A stretch of 64,000 nt of DNA, taken from assembly GCF_051201665.1 (NCBI RefSeq), contig NZ_CP179210.1:4030001-4094000 (forward strand), given 5' to 3'. The DNA is from Psychrobium sp051201665. GTDB lineage: Bacteria; Pseudomonadota; Gammaproteobacteria; Enterobacterales; Psychrobiaceae. A model generated the notes under the pieces. It did no database searches and was not told the origin of the DNA. It saw only the letters and a program-made list of their open reading frames with translations. The first letter of the stretch is position 1, and each line of letters opens with the position of its first letter. This document shows, in pieces, positions 51,579-61,014 of the stretch. The translations under genes were made by a program, and so were the position numbers.

Positions 51579-51734
51579 AACACGAATAATAGCGCAGCTC
51601 CTTGATTCGCCTTGCTATATGAAAAAATGACTCGTCACCAATAAGGTGACACCGCATTTCTTCATTACGCTAATCAAATCAGATAGCTACACTCTTATTT
51701 CCCGCCAACTGCTGAATCTAGGTTGAAGAATAAT

Positions 51735-53786
51735 TTACTGAAAGTCTGTTTTTAAAATATCACCACTGCGACCTTGTTCAAAACTGACTAATAGCTGATT
51801 ATCGGCAAAATCAAATCCGGCGATGTAGAACCACTTTCCTAGTGATCTCTCTTCGCCGCTAGTTAGTGAGCGCGCAAACATTTCGCTTTCAGCCCCATTC
51901 TGCTTGCGATAAATCAAGGTATCACCATCGATTTTAGCATCGACGCCATTTCCAAACGCCCATTCAAGTTTTACGTTTGTGGTGCGAGCAACCTCTTCTT
52001 CTTCAAACCACTGATAAATTTCTTTAGTGCCCTGTTCAACAAAGAATAATCGATTGCCTTTTGAGTCATTAAAGGCACCTTGCCAGCGCTCATTTGCCTT
52101 TGAAAATGATTTAGCGTCAAGGTGGTAATATCGCAACTGTGGCTGACCATTTACCAAAATAGAAACCGCCAATCGATTATCTGAAAGCCAACCTGTTGAT
52201 ATGGCAAACCCTTCTTCAACATTAATCGTTTCAACTGCGTTATTTGCTAGCGTTATTAACTCGATTTGTTTGCGCCCACCAATCAACAACGTTTTGCCAT
52301 CCGGCGATACATCGAGATCACTAATTTGTGGCTCTGACTCGTAGTGCGTAATTTGTTGCAATTGTTTTGTTGTTTCATCACCTAAGAAAATTTGCGACGG
52401 CCCATTGCGTTTAGACAAGAAGAACCATTGATTAGATTCGTGAGCAAAGGTTGGGATCTTGTCATACACCGCTGAATTAAAAGTTCGCTTAACCGAGCCA
52501 TCACCGATGTTAATCAACTCATTATCATTGTTCATTTGAAAGGACGTAAAATAATAATCACGGCCGTTAGGGAAACGAGAAAAATTATCTGCCACACGAT
52601 TAGATGTACTAACCATTGACGATATCATGGTGCCGTCTAGGCGGCTCTGCACTAGCTCATGCGAAAATTCATTCGTTGTATTAATGACACTCTCACCGTC
52701 ATGGTGCCAAATAGCGCGATTGATAAAGCGTGACCAACGGCCTTTATTCTCTAACGAATTAGTGACCAAATCTAATACATACATTGATGTATGGCAGCTT
52801 CCTTCATCGGCTGACAAAATTAACATTTTATTGCCGTCATTCGAAATATCGAATCCATAATTACCACTGCCTGTGGGATCTGGCTGCTTGATGAGCACCC
52901 GACTTTTATCATTTAACGAATAGCGATAAATCTGCATAGGGTCAAAACCTACTTGTCTAGCGGTGTAGATTATGGCGTTATCATCATCGACAAATTGCAG
53001 GTGTGACACGTATAGCGCGTCACACTTGCCCATAGATTCAACTTGCTCACTGCTGTTGCCAACGGTAAAACGCAATAATTGACAGGTCTGTTTAGGATAA
53101 TCGGTAAAAACTAGCTGCTTACTGTCGCTTGACCACGTCATTTCAGATGAAATAACAATATCGTGTACCAAAGTTTCTTTCTCTGAACCATCAAGATGAC
53201 GGATCCAAAGCTGAGCAATGTCATTGTGTGGATCATTACGTGTATACGCTAATAGCTGTTTATCAGGCGATACAAGAGGCGAAAACTCAACGCCAGAATG
53301 ACGAGTCAGTGGTTGTAATTGCATACTGGCATAGGTTTTTGACTCACCCGTCGTCGATAACATCAACCAAATAGCTAATCCAACAATAAATATCGCAGAC
53401 AAAGAGATAACAAATAATGATAAAGGTGATGCAGCAGGCTCATCTGACTTTTGACCATTGGTCACTAAACTGTCTTGTCTTGCGCAAGAGGCAATAAAGC
53501 AGTAACCCTGCTTAGGGATTGTTTTAATAAACTGCGGCGACTTGGGATTATCTTTTAATAACTGACGTAAATTAGCCACCATTTTATTAACGGCATTATC
53601 ACTAACAATAACCCCCTGATTAACTTCATTAATGATTTGGTCACGACTAACGACTTGATTGGCATGTTCAATAAATAACATCAGCAAGGCATGCTGTTTA
53701 GGTTCAAGCGATATCTCATTACCTTCAACAATTATTAAAGGGAGTTGGCTATCAACTACTAAGTCTTGAATATGGATATATCGCAT
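51735..53786 (-). CDS. CadC/ToxR-like membrane regulator with beta-propeller sensor domain
   Basis: A 683-residue one-component regulator. Residues 1-105 form an OmpR-type winged helix (NEISLEPKQHALLMLFIEHA, DNAVNKMVANLRQLL, IKTIPKQGYCFI), residues 123-146 a membrane helix, and the rest a periplasmic TolB/WD40-like propeller (LVSPDKQLLAYTRND, MTWSSDSKQLVFTD, DVSPDGKTLLIGG). It should sense a periplasmic ligand and bind DNA directly. It is divergent from the outer-membrane barrel gene at 53987, its probable target. Confidence 0.87.
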   Translation of the reverse strand: MRYIHIQDLVVDSQLPLIIVEGNEISLEPKQHALLMLFIEHANQVVSRDQIINEVNQGVIVSDNAVNKMVANLRQLLKDNPKSPQFIKTIPKQGYCFIASCARQDSLVTNGQKSDEPAASPLSLFVISLSAIFIVGLAIWLMLSTTGESKTYASMQLQPLTRHSGVEFSPLVSPDKQLLAYTRNDPHNDIAQLWIRHLDGSEKETLVHDIVISSEMTWSSDSKQLVFTDYPKQTCQLLRFTVGNSSEQVESMGKCDALYVSHLQFVDDDNAIIYTARQVGFDPMQIYRYSLNDKSRVLIKQPDPTGSGNYGFDISNDGNKMLILSADEGSCHTSMYVLDLVTNSLENKGRWSRFINRAIWHHDGESVINTTNEFSHELVQSRLDGTMISSMVSTSNRVADNFSRFPNGRDYYFTSFQMNNDNELINIGDGSVKRTFNSAVYDKIPTFAHESNQWFFLSKRNGPSQIFLGDETTKQLQQITHYESEPQISDLDVSPDGKTLLIGGRKQIELITLANNAVETINVEEGFAISTGWLSDNRLAVSILVNGQPQLRYYHLDAKSFSKANERWQGAFNDSKGNRLFFVEQGTKEIYQWFEEEEVARTTNVKLEWAFGNGVDAKIDGDTLIYRKQNGAESEMFARSLTSGEERSLGKWFYIAGFDFADNQLLVSFEQGRSGDILKTDFQ

Positions 53787-53986
53787 TGATTTAACTTTTA
53801 ATTAAAAAACGGATTTTATTATCTATGGCAAAGAAAAAACCGTCAACAGCTAATCAAACGGATAAATTTCGCTCAATTTTGACAAAAATCCCAAGTTCTT
53901 CACCTTTTTTCACTGCTTCACCACGACTTTATTCCTCGGCCAGCCAAAAATGACGCCATCACCAACAAGGAATACGTGGAACACCT

Positions 53987-56356
53987 ATGAACTATTTATT
54001 GAGTATCACCCGTAGCGAATTACTACGAAAACGATTAACCAACTTACTGCAAACAATGATCGCCTTTTTATTCATTGTGCCAACAACGGTAATGGCCGCT
54101 ACGTCTTATCAATTAAGCAAGCAATCTACAGCCCCGACTATTGACGGCAAGCTCGATGAGCCAATGTGGAAACTAGCAACCAAGGTGGAGCTAGCTTATG
54201 AAAATCAACCAGGCAATGGAGTAGCTGCCAAGGTAAAAACAACAGGCTATATCTATCAAGATGGTGAATCTCTGCATATTGCAATGATTGCTTATGATAA
54301 ACACCCTGAGAAAATTAGAGGAGCACTGCGAGATCATGACAAAATTTGGCGTGACGACAACATGGGGATTATTCTCGATACCTTTAATGACGAACGCAGT
54401 GGTTATTTATTCTTTGTTAATCCTAAAGGCGCCCAATCAGATGAACGCATCAATGACGACAATGGCTGGCGTGAAGACGATGCGTGGGATGCCATCTGGT
54501 ATAGCGCCGCACGTGTCACTGATGACGGCTGGGTAGCTGAAATTAGCATTCCCTTTAAAGCGCTACGCTTTAAAGACAATCAAGACACCCAGCAATGGGG
54601 CTTTACTTTATGGCGAAATCAGCCACGCGAAGTTCGCCGCCAATTTGGTAGCTATCAATCTAATCGTGATTCAACGTGTTCGCTATGTCTTTACAACAAA
54701 CTTAATGGCTTTGAGGGCATAAAAGCAGGCAAAAACATTCAAGTCACCCCGACAGCGACAATAAAGCGCAGCGATAGTAAGCCAACCTCAAATGACCCAT
54801 GGTCAAATGTAAAAACAGAGCAAGAGTTAGGATTAGATTTACGCTGGGGGATCACGCAAAATAGCGTATTGAATGCCACATTAAACCCCGACTTTTCACA
54901 AGTTGAAGCAGACTCAACCGATCTAGACATTAATACCAGTTTTGCGCTTTATACGCGTGAAAAGCGCCCGTTTTTCCTCGACGGTGCCGATAACTTTAAA
55001 ACGAGCCGTCTCAATCTCGTGCATACACGAAACATTAATCAGCCAGACTATGGCGTAAAGCTCACCGGCCAATTAGGGCAACATACCTACGGCATCCTAA
55101 ACGCTAAAGATCAACAAACTAACTTTTTACTCCCTTCTGCTCAAGGCTCTCGCAATATCACCTTGACTGAAAATAATGGCGCTTTAAGCAGTCAAAACGC
55201 CCTTATTCGTTACAAAAACGATATGGGTAATCGCAACAACATAGGTTTACTTGTCAGTCGTCGACAAGCTGACGGCTATAGCAATACCGTTGTTAGTGGT
55301 GATGGTAATCATTGGTTCGATAAGCAAAGTAGTCTGCAATATCAGGTCGCATTTTCTGACAGCAACAACAGCGCTATCGTCAGGAAAGGCTTCGATGTAG
55401 AGACACAACAAAAAGATCATGCCATTGATGTCTATTACAGTCATTCGCAAAAGGATTACAACTATTATGCAGGCTACCAAGATATCGGTACCGACTTTCG
55501 TGCAGATCTAGGTTTCATTGGGCAAGTTGATTACAAACAACTGCAATTGGGCGGTGGCAGAACCTATTACAACGATGATAATAAAGAAGACTTTGTCAAT
55601 CGCTATGGTTTTTTCAGCAACACCCAGTATTCTCAAAACCAAGCAGGTGAAAAGCTTGGCCATAACATTGATATTCGCGGGTTTGCTAACGGTAAAATGC
55701 AATCATTCGCAAATTTTGGTTTCATGAATAACGAAACTCGACATGACAATCAATTTAACCGCGATGGTGGCGAGTTATACAACAACACTCAATTTGTAAG
55801 CTATTCAAGCATTACGCCCTTGTCATCGCTGAAACTACAATTTTTTACCCGCATCGGCAAACAGCTCGATTATGCGAACGCGCAGCTTGGCACTCAATTT
55901 TATTTACACAGTACAATCAATTACCAATATAACGAGCACCTTGCCGTTACCTTTAACAACTATTTCAACCAATTAGATGTTGATGAAACTCATGTCGTCA
56001 TTGAAGGTAAAAACAAGAAAATCGCCTCAGGTCAGCTATATCGTGCTAGCAAAAGCAATCTTAATCTCGCCTATCAGTTTGATCAAAAAAATCAGCTAAA
56101 ACTCATTGTTCAATACTCAGATATCAAACGAAATCCTCTGCTATACAAAGCAAATTATGACAGCAATACCGAGAATGATTACCTAGCTAAAACCCGAAAC
56201 TTTTCAACACAATTACTTTATACCTATAAAGTAAACCCACAGTCATTAATTTATGTTGGTTACTCTGATGGTGGTTATCAACCAGCAGACGACAATTCGT
56301 TGCACCGTGATCGCCGTACCTTTTTTGCTAAATTTAGCTACGCATGGCAAGGCTAA
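53987..56356 (+). CDS. DUF5916 outer-membrane protein with N-terminal CBM9-like domain
   Basis: A 789-residue exported protein with a signal peptide (MIAFLFIVPTTVMA preceding ATSYQ). The CBM9-like sugar-binding domain covers about residues 45-240 (APTIDGKLDEPMWKLATKVE, GWVAEISIPFKALRF). The C-terminal DUF5916 beta-barrel has the family segment FALYTREKRPFFLDGADNF and ends in an aromatic strand (FFAKFSYAWQG). A role in binding or uptake of glycans or peptides at the surface is inferred. GGAACACCT upstream supports ATG 53987. It is probably controlled by the divergent CadC-like regulator. Confidence 0.88.
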   Translation: MNYLLSITRSELLRKRLTNLLQTMIAFLFIVPTTVMAATSYQLSKQSTAPTIDGKLDEPMWKLATKVELAYENQPGNGVAAKVKTTGYIYQDGESLHIAMIAYDKHPEKIRGALRDHDKIWRDDNMGIILDTFNDERSGYLFFVNPKGAQSDERINDDNGWREDDAWDAIWYSAARVTDDGWVAEISIPFKALRFKDNQDTQQWGFTLWRNQPREVRRQFGSYQSNRDSTCSLCLYNKLNGFEGIKAGKNIQVTPTATIKRSDSKPTSNDPWSNVKTEQELGLDLRWGITQNSVLNATLNPDFSQVEADSTDLDINTSFALYTREKRPFFLDGADNFKTSRLNLVHTRNINQPDYGVKLTGQLGQHTYGILNAKDQQTNFLLPSAQGSRNITLTENNGALSSQNALIRYKNDMGNRNNIGLLVSRRQADGYSNTVVSGDGNHWFDKQSSLQYQVAFSDSNNSAIVRKGFDVETQQKDHAIDVYYSHSQKDYNYYAGYQDIGTDFRADLGFIGQVDYKQLQLGGGRTYYNDDNKEDFVNRYGFFSNTQYSQNQAGEKLGHNIDIRGFANGKMQSFANFGFMNNETRHDNQFNRDGGELYNNTQFVSYSSITPLSSLKLQFFTRIGKQLDYANAQLGTQFYLHSTINYQYNEHLAVTFNNYFNQLDVDETHVVIEGKNKKIASGQLYRASKSNLNLAYQFDQKNQLKLIVQYSDIKRNPLLYKANYDSNTENDYLAKTRNFSTQLLYTYKVNPQSLIYVGYSDGGYQPADDNSLHRDRRTFFAKFSYAWQG

Positions 56357-56366
56357 TCGTAATTAA

Positions 56367-56657
56367 CTAAACGTCCCAGCGGCACATGCCCTTGATATCC
56401 ACTTGGGCGCCCAGTTTGTTGTAGAAATTGATAGCACGCGTGTTGTCTTTTTCTACTTCCCAACGAATGCGGTTAGCGCCACCAGCAACACAAACCTCAC
56501 TGAGCTTAGACATTAACTGCTGACCAACGCGTTGACTTCGGTATTTATCCCACACAAATAAATCATCTAAATTCATGTAAGTAACGCCACGCCAAATTGA
56601 ATAATTCCAAGTGTAAGTGCAATATCCAGCAATATCACCATCTACTTCAGCTAACAA
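56367..56657 (-). pseudogene. GNAT-family N-acetyltransferase, 5'-truncated
   Basis: The product covers the central and C-terminal GNAT fold: VLLAEVDGDIAGYCTYTWN, LDDLFVWDKYRSQRVGQQLM (acetyl-CoA loop) and INFYNKLGAQ. The frame continues upstream to about 56690 (KQSGFEGNSKFG) but meets a stop. The usual first 30-40 residues are missing, and no start with the family N-terminus is seen. It therefore looks like a 5' deletion. An internal ATG could give a short product of doubtful activity. Confidence 0.65.
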
Positions 56658-56785
56658 AACACCAAATTTAGAATTACCTTCAAAACCTGACTGCTTTCTT
56701 TCTGGCTATATCAGGGGGGATCGCTGTGCAGTATAGCGGCCTAAAAAAAACAAAATCAATCAAATAGAGTAATCATCAACCGTTA

Positions 56786-56802
56786 CATGAACAAAGTTCA
56801 TG
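56786..56802. promoter_or_regulatory. MetR-like operator upstream of mesX-mesD
   Basis: CATGAAC-AAA-GTTCATG is a perfect dyad containing TGAA-N5-TTCA, the consensus of the LysR-type regulator MetR. It lies 154 bases upstream of mesX. A near-identical dyad lies at 59964, upstream of the TauE permease gene. Assignment to MetR is inference. Confidence 0.55.
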
Positions 56803-56955
56803 ATTCGATGAAGTAAAATCAATTTTATTCATGTAATGAACCACGTATAAATCACAATTAACGCTAAACAATACTGCCGTTAACCGCCACGAGCTGCACT
56901 CGTTATTTACTGAATAAGCAAGTAGATAACGCCGGAAATAGGAAATCTAACGACC

Positions 56956-57930
56956 ATGAATAAAGACTTTGCATTTAACATCAAAAACATTTGTTTCGAT
57001 GAAAACTACCAACCATCAGACAGCACGCGCATTACCACTAACTTTGCCAACTTGGCGCGTGGCACTAGCCGTCAAGCAAACCTGCGTAAAACCTTAAAGA
57101 TGATTAACAATAGTTTTAATGCAATGGCTCATTGGGATAATCCTAATGGCGATCGCTATTGCGTAGAACTTGATATCATTTCTGTTGAAATGGATATTGA
57201 AGGTGGCGACAAAGCGTTTCCATCCATTGAAATATTAAAAACCAATATCATCGATCACAAAACAAACAAGCATATTGAAGGCATTGTCGGTAATAATTTT
57301 TCTTCTTATGTGAGAGATTATGATTTCAGTGTTTTACTATTAGATCACAATAAAGATCAGGCGACGTTTAGCATTCCAAATAATTTTGGTGATCTCCATG
57401 GAAAGCTTTTTCAAAATTTCGTTAACTCGACGACTTATAAAGAGAATTTCAATAAGCCTCCTGTAATATGCCTCAGCGTATCTGACAATAAAGTCTATCG
57501 CCGCACCGAGAATGAACACCCAGTATTGGGTGTGGAATACACACCAAACGAGTCGTCACTGACTGAGCAATATTTCAAAAAAATGGGATTACAGGTGCGG
57601 TATTTCATGCCACCAAACAGTGTTGCGCCATTTGCTTTCTACTTCTTTGGCGACCTATTAGCTGACTACACAAACCTTGAACTCATTAGCACGATTAGCA
57701 CCATGGGCACTTTTCAAAAAATCTATCGTCCTGAAATCTATAACGCCAATGCAACCGCTGGAAAGTGCTACCAGCCCAATTTAAAGAACTTGGATCATTC
57801 ATTGACACAAATCGTTTATGACCGAGAAGAACGTAGCCAATTAGCCATTGAGCAAGGTAAACGTGCCGAAGAACAATTTATTAAGCCATATCAAACTGTA
57901 CTTGAGCAGTGGTCAGCTAACTTCGCCTAA
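56956..57930 (+). CDS. mesX: MesX, DUF1852 partner of methionine synthase MesD
   Basis: A 324-residue DUF1852 protein (FAFNIKNICFDENYQPSDST, NFANLARGTSRQANLRKTL). Published genetics on other bacteria shows MesD needs DUF1852 and oxygen for methionine synthesis without methyl-folate or cobalamin. The methyl donor is unsettled. It has no signal peptide and no recognised cofactor motif. mesD follows after 26 bases, so one operon. Upstream lies a MetR-like dyad. Confidence 0.9.
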   Translation: MNKDFAFNIKNICFDENYQPSDSTRITTNFANLARGTSRQANLRKTLKMINNSFNAMAHWDNPNGDRYCVELDIISVEMDIEGGDKAFPSIEILKTNIIDHKTNKHIEGIVGNNFSSYVRDYDFSVLLLDHNKDQATFSIPNNFGDLHGKLFQNFVNSTTYKENFNKPPVICLSVSDNKVYRRTENEHPVLGVEYTPNESSLTEQYFKKMGLQVRYFMPPNSVAPFAFYFFGDLLADYTNLELISTISTMGTFQKIYRPEIYNANATAGKCYQPNLKNLDHSLTQIVYDREERSQLAIEQGKRAEEQFIKPYQTVLEQWSANFA

Positions 57931-57956
57931 CCATAAACGATAAGACATTATTCACT

Positions 57957-58985
57957 ATGAAAAAATTATTACCTACCTCAACAGCAGGCAGTTTGCCAAA
58001 ACCTTCTTGGTTGGCTGAGCCAGAAACACTATGGTCACCATGGAAATTAGCAGGCGATGAACTCATAGATGGCAAGAAAGACGCATTGCGTTTGTCTTTG
58101 CATGACCAACAACAAGCCGGCACTGATATTGTCAGTGATGGAGAACAAACACGCCAACACTTCGTAACGACCTTTATTGAACACCTCAATGGTGTTGATT
58201 TTGAACAACGAAAAACAGTTAAGATTAGAGATCGCTACGATGCTAGCGTGCCGACAGTTGTCGGTTCGGTTAGCCGCCAAAAGTCAGTATTTGTCGAAGA
58301 CGCAAAGTTCTTACGCCAACAAACTGATAAACCAATTAAATGGGCACTTCCGGGTCCGATGACTATGATAGATACCTTGTACAATGATCATTACAAGAGT
58401 CGTGAAAAACTGGCCTGGGAATTCGCTATCATTCTTAACCAAGAAGCGAAAGAACTCGAAGCCGCTGGTGTTGATATCATTCAATTTGACGAACCGGCGT
58501 TTAATGTCTTCTTTAATGAGGTCAATGACTGGGGTATCGCAACACTCGAACGAGCCATTGAAGGACTAAAGTGCGAGACGGCCGTTCATATTTGCTATGG
58601 CTACGGCATCAAAGCCAATACAGATTGGAAAAAGACATTAGGCACCGAATGGCGACAATACGAAGAAGCCTTTCCTAAACTCCAACAATCGAATATTGAT
58701 ATTATTTCACTAGAGTGTCACAACTCTCATGTGCCTATTGATTTACTTGAGTTAATTCGTGGTAAGAAAGTCATGGTTGGCGCTATTGATGTGGCAACCC
58801 ATACCATAGAAACCCCAGAGGAAGTCGCTGACACGTTAAGAAAAGCGCTGGAATTTGTTGATGCCGACAAGCTCTATCCATGTACCAATTGCGGTATGGC
58901 ACCGCTTCCACGAGAAGTAGCCACCGCTAAACTCAATGCGTTAAGTGCAGGTGCTGAAATCATCCGCCAAGAACTGTCGAACTAG
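57957..58985 (+). CDS. mesD: MesD, core methionine synthase (MetE C-terminal-like)
   Basis: Transfers a methyl group to homocysteine to make methionine. The 342-residue protein equals the catalytic half of MetE and lacks the N-terminal folate-binding half. Start TSTAGSLPKPSWL is the family N-terminus. The zinc ligands appear as His and Cys in VHICYGYG, Glu in ISLECHNS and Cys in PCTNCGM. Aerobic MesD enzymes depend on the DUF1852 protein encoded just upstream. Confidence 0.9.
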   Translation: MKKLLPTSTAGSLPKPSWLAEPETLWSPWKLAGDELIDGKKDALRLSLHDQQQAGTDIVSDGEQTRQHFVTTFIEHLNGVDFEQRKTVKIRDRYDASVPTVVGSVSRQKSVFVEDAKFLRQQTDKPIKWALPGPMTMIDTLYNDHYKSREKLAWEFAIILNQEAKELEAAGVDIIQFDEPAFNVFFNEVNDWGIATLERAIEGLKCETAVHICYGYGIKANTDWKKTLGTEWRQYEEAFPKLQQSNIDIISLECHNSHVPIDLLELIRGKKVMVGAIDVATHTIETPEEVADTLRKALEFVDADKLYPCTNCGMAPLPREVATAKLNALSAGAEIIRQELSN

Positions 58986-58997
58986 CACGACAATGAT

Positions 58998-59025
58998 TTG
59001 TATGGGTTGTGCCACAACAACCCAT
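58998..59025. terminator. possible terminator hairpin between mesD and TauE gene
   Basis: GTATGGGTTGT and ACAACCCATAC form an 11-base stem with a six-base loop between convergent genes. There is no T run after it, so termination strength is uncertain. Confidence 0.5.
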
Positions 59026-59039
59026 ACACGATATATCGA

Positions 59040-59870
59040 TTACAAGAATAACTGCCCCAACATACGCACGCCGGTTATCAATAAAACAACCGCAAAAATC
59101 TTCTTTAACTTCCCTGCATCTAACTTAGCGGCCAATGTCGCGCCAACAGGTGCAAACAATACGGTTAACGGCACAATGCACGCAAATGCAATAACATTTA
59201 CCAAGCCAAATGTACCCACAGGCGCATCAACTGGCGTTGTACCTATTGCTAACATTGTTAACGCGCCTGGCAGTGAAATAATGAGTCCAATAGCCGCCGC
59301 CGTTCCAACTGCTTTGTGAGTCGGATAATTATAAATCGACAATAACGGCACTGAAATAGTACCGCCACCAATGCCAACCATAGCACTAAAAAAGCCAACT
59401 AACGTTGCCATTAAACTTTGTCCAGCTGAATTAGGAAGCTGTTGAAAAAATGCAGGTTTATTAGTTCTTAACAACATATTTAATGCCGATAAAGTAGCGA
59501 TAATGCCAAACAATAGCGTCAATAGTGTGCCCTCGACGCGAGTGACTAACCAACTACCCGCCAACACGCCAATAAAGATAAACAGCGCCCAGCGTGTTAA
59601 TAATTCAAAATCAACATTGCCCTTGTGATGATGAGAGCGAATCGAACTAATAGAGGTCGGTACTATAGTCGCTAACGACGTTGCTGTTGCCACCAACATG
59701 GCTGACTCTGGTGACACCCCAAAACTTTGAAATAAGAAAAACAACACCGGAACAATAACGATGCCACCACCGACACCTAACAAACCAGCAAGAATGCCAG
59801 CAAAGATACCTGTTGCAACTAATGCTAAAAATGTCGATAAATTACTGGATACAAATTCAATGATATTCAT
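59040..59870 (-). CDS. TauE/SafE-family permease
   Basis: A 276-residue inner-membrane protein with about eight helices. It has the duplicated family pattern: GILAGLLGVGGGIVIVPVLF in the first half and GFFSAMVGIGGGTISVPLL in the second. Family members move sulfonates, sulfoacetate or other organic anions, often outward. The gene is convergent to mesXD and shares with it a TGAA-N5-TTCA dyad in its promoter region, suggesting a link to sulfur or methionine metabolism. The substrate is not readable. Confidence 0.88.
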   Translation of the reverse strand: MNIIEFVSSNLSTFLALVATGIFAGILAGLLGVGGGIVIVPVLFFLFQSFGVSPESAMLVATATSLATIVPTSISSIRSHHHKGNVDFELLTRWALFIFIGVLAGSWLVTRVEGTLLTLLFGIIATLSALNMLLRTNKPAFFQQLPNSAGQSLMATLVGFFSAMVGIGGGTISVPLLSIYNYPTHKAVGTAAAIGLIISLPGALTMLAIGTTPVDAPVGTFGLVNVIAFACIVPLTVLFAPVGATLAAKLDAGKLKKIFAVVLLITGVRMLGQLFL

Positions 59871-60174
59871 TTAATGATTACTTCTATTTCTGATAGTTAA
59901 GATTTATGCGATTAAAGCATAGACAGTTATTTAATGAATAATAGTGATTTAATTTCACTATCCAATGAACAAAATTCATTGTTTGGAAAAACTGCCGCCT
60001 ATTAACTCGCTAATAAATAACAGTAAATTTAATGAATAATTCGTATAAATGACTAACAGCACTCATTAAGTTCCAATTAACTCATTGATATTTAATTGAA
60101 TAAATAAGTGGTACTATCGTTGCTAATAAAACAATTCAATGTATTAACCTGTAAGTTGTTTATAAGGATTATCT
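59871..60174. other. divergent promoter region, TauE permease / ABC-2 exporter
   Basis: A 304-base AT-rich gap between divergent genes. It holds the MetR-like dyad at 59964-59980 and several TTAATGAATAA-type stretches. No further gene is seen. Confidence 0.55.
59964..59980. promoter_or_regulatory. MetR-like operator upstream of TauE permease gene
   Basis: AATGAACAAAATTCATT contains TGAA-N5-TTCA and closely matches the dyad at 56786 upstream of mesX. It lies about 95 bases upstream of the TauE start and 195 upstream of the divergent ABC-2 gene. Confidence 0.55.
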
Positions 60175-61014
60175 ATGCAACCCACAACTACAGCGCCTCA
60201 ACAAGGTGCCATGCGCTCGGTTTGGCTAATTAGTCAATTTGAGCTCACTCGATTATTTTTAACCAAACGTGGTGCCGTATTATTAGCTGCCTTTGCCATC
60301 GTGTGGTTTTTGATTCTTAAATACCCTGTTTCTTATTCTGTTGGCATTCTTGCCAATGAAAGCTTTGGTGACAACATCACTATGTTTTCAAGCCAACTGA
60401 ATCTCGACTACCTATTACAATGGGCCTATTCAGAAGTCGCTGTTTATTGGTTGTTTGCAATATTCATTTTTCCATTCATTGCCGTGTTAATGACATCCGA
60501 TCAAACAGCGTCTGACGCAACACGCGGCACTATCCGGTTCTTGCTACTACGTACTTCACGCAATCAATTATTATTTGGCCGCTTTATTGGTCAACTTATT
60601 ATTATCAGTATCTTAATTGCGTTAACCATGTTTGCTGCCTTTGCGATGGGGGTTTGGAGAGAGCCAAGTTTAGCATTAGCTGCTATACCACAATTGCTAT
60701 TAGTCGCCAGTAACCTAGTACTCGTTTGTTTACCATTCATCGCGTTGATGGCACTGTTTAATTCATGGATCCAATCTTCAAAACTAAGTGTTGTCTTCAC
60801 CATCATCTTGTTGCCAATAGTCACTGGAATTATCAGCTGGCTCTCTGGTCATATATCGGTGCTTGAACATTTGCTTATGGCAATTCCTGGTGTTCAATTA
60901 ACTGATACCGTTCAAATGGCAAGCTTTCAATATTCTTCAATTACAATTCCACTCGTTCAAACCGCTGCCTACCTTGGCTTAGCGCAATTCGTTTTAACAA
61001 GGAAAGCACTATGA
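60175..61014 (+). CDS. ABC-2 type transporter permease
   Basis: A 279-residue integral membrane protein with six predicted helices: one after the N-terminal tail (GAVLLAAFAIVWFLIL), then FAIFIFPFIAVLMTSD, LIIISILIALTMFAAFAMGV and others. The segment ATRGTIRFLLLRTSRNQLLFG is the coupling-helix region of ABC-2 permeases. It overlaps the ATPase gene by four bases (ATGA). Probably an exporter; substrate unknown. Confidence 0.87.
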   Translation: MQPTTTAPQQGAMRSVWLISQFELTRLFLTKRGAVLLAAFAIVWFLILKYPVSYSVGILANESFGDNITMFSSQLNLDYLLQWAYSEVAVYWLFAIFIFPFIAVLMTSDQTASDATRGTIRFLLLRTSRNQLLFGRFIGQLIIISILIALTMFAAFAMGVWREPSLALAAIPQLLLVASNLVLVCLPFIALMALFNSWIQSSKLSVVFTIILLPIVTGIISWLSGHISVLEHLLMAIPGVQLTDTVQMASFQYSSITIPLVQTAAYLGLAQFVLTRKAL

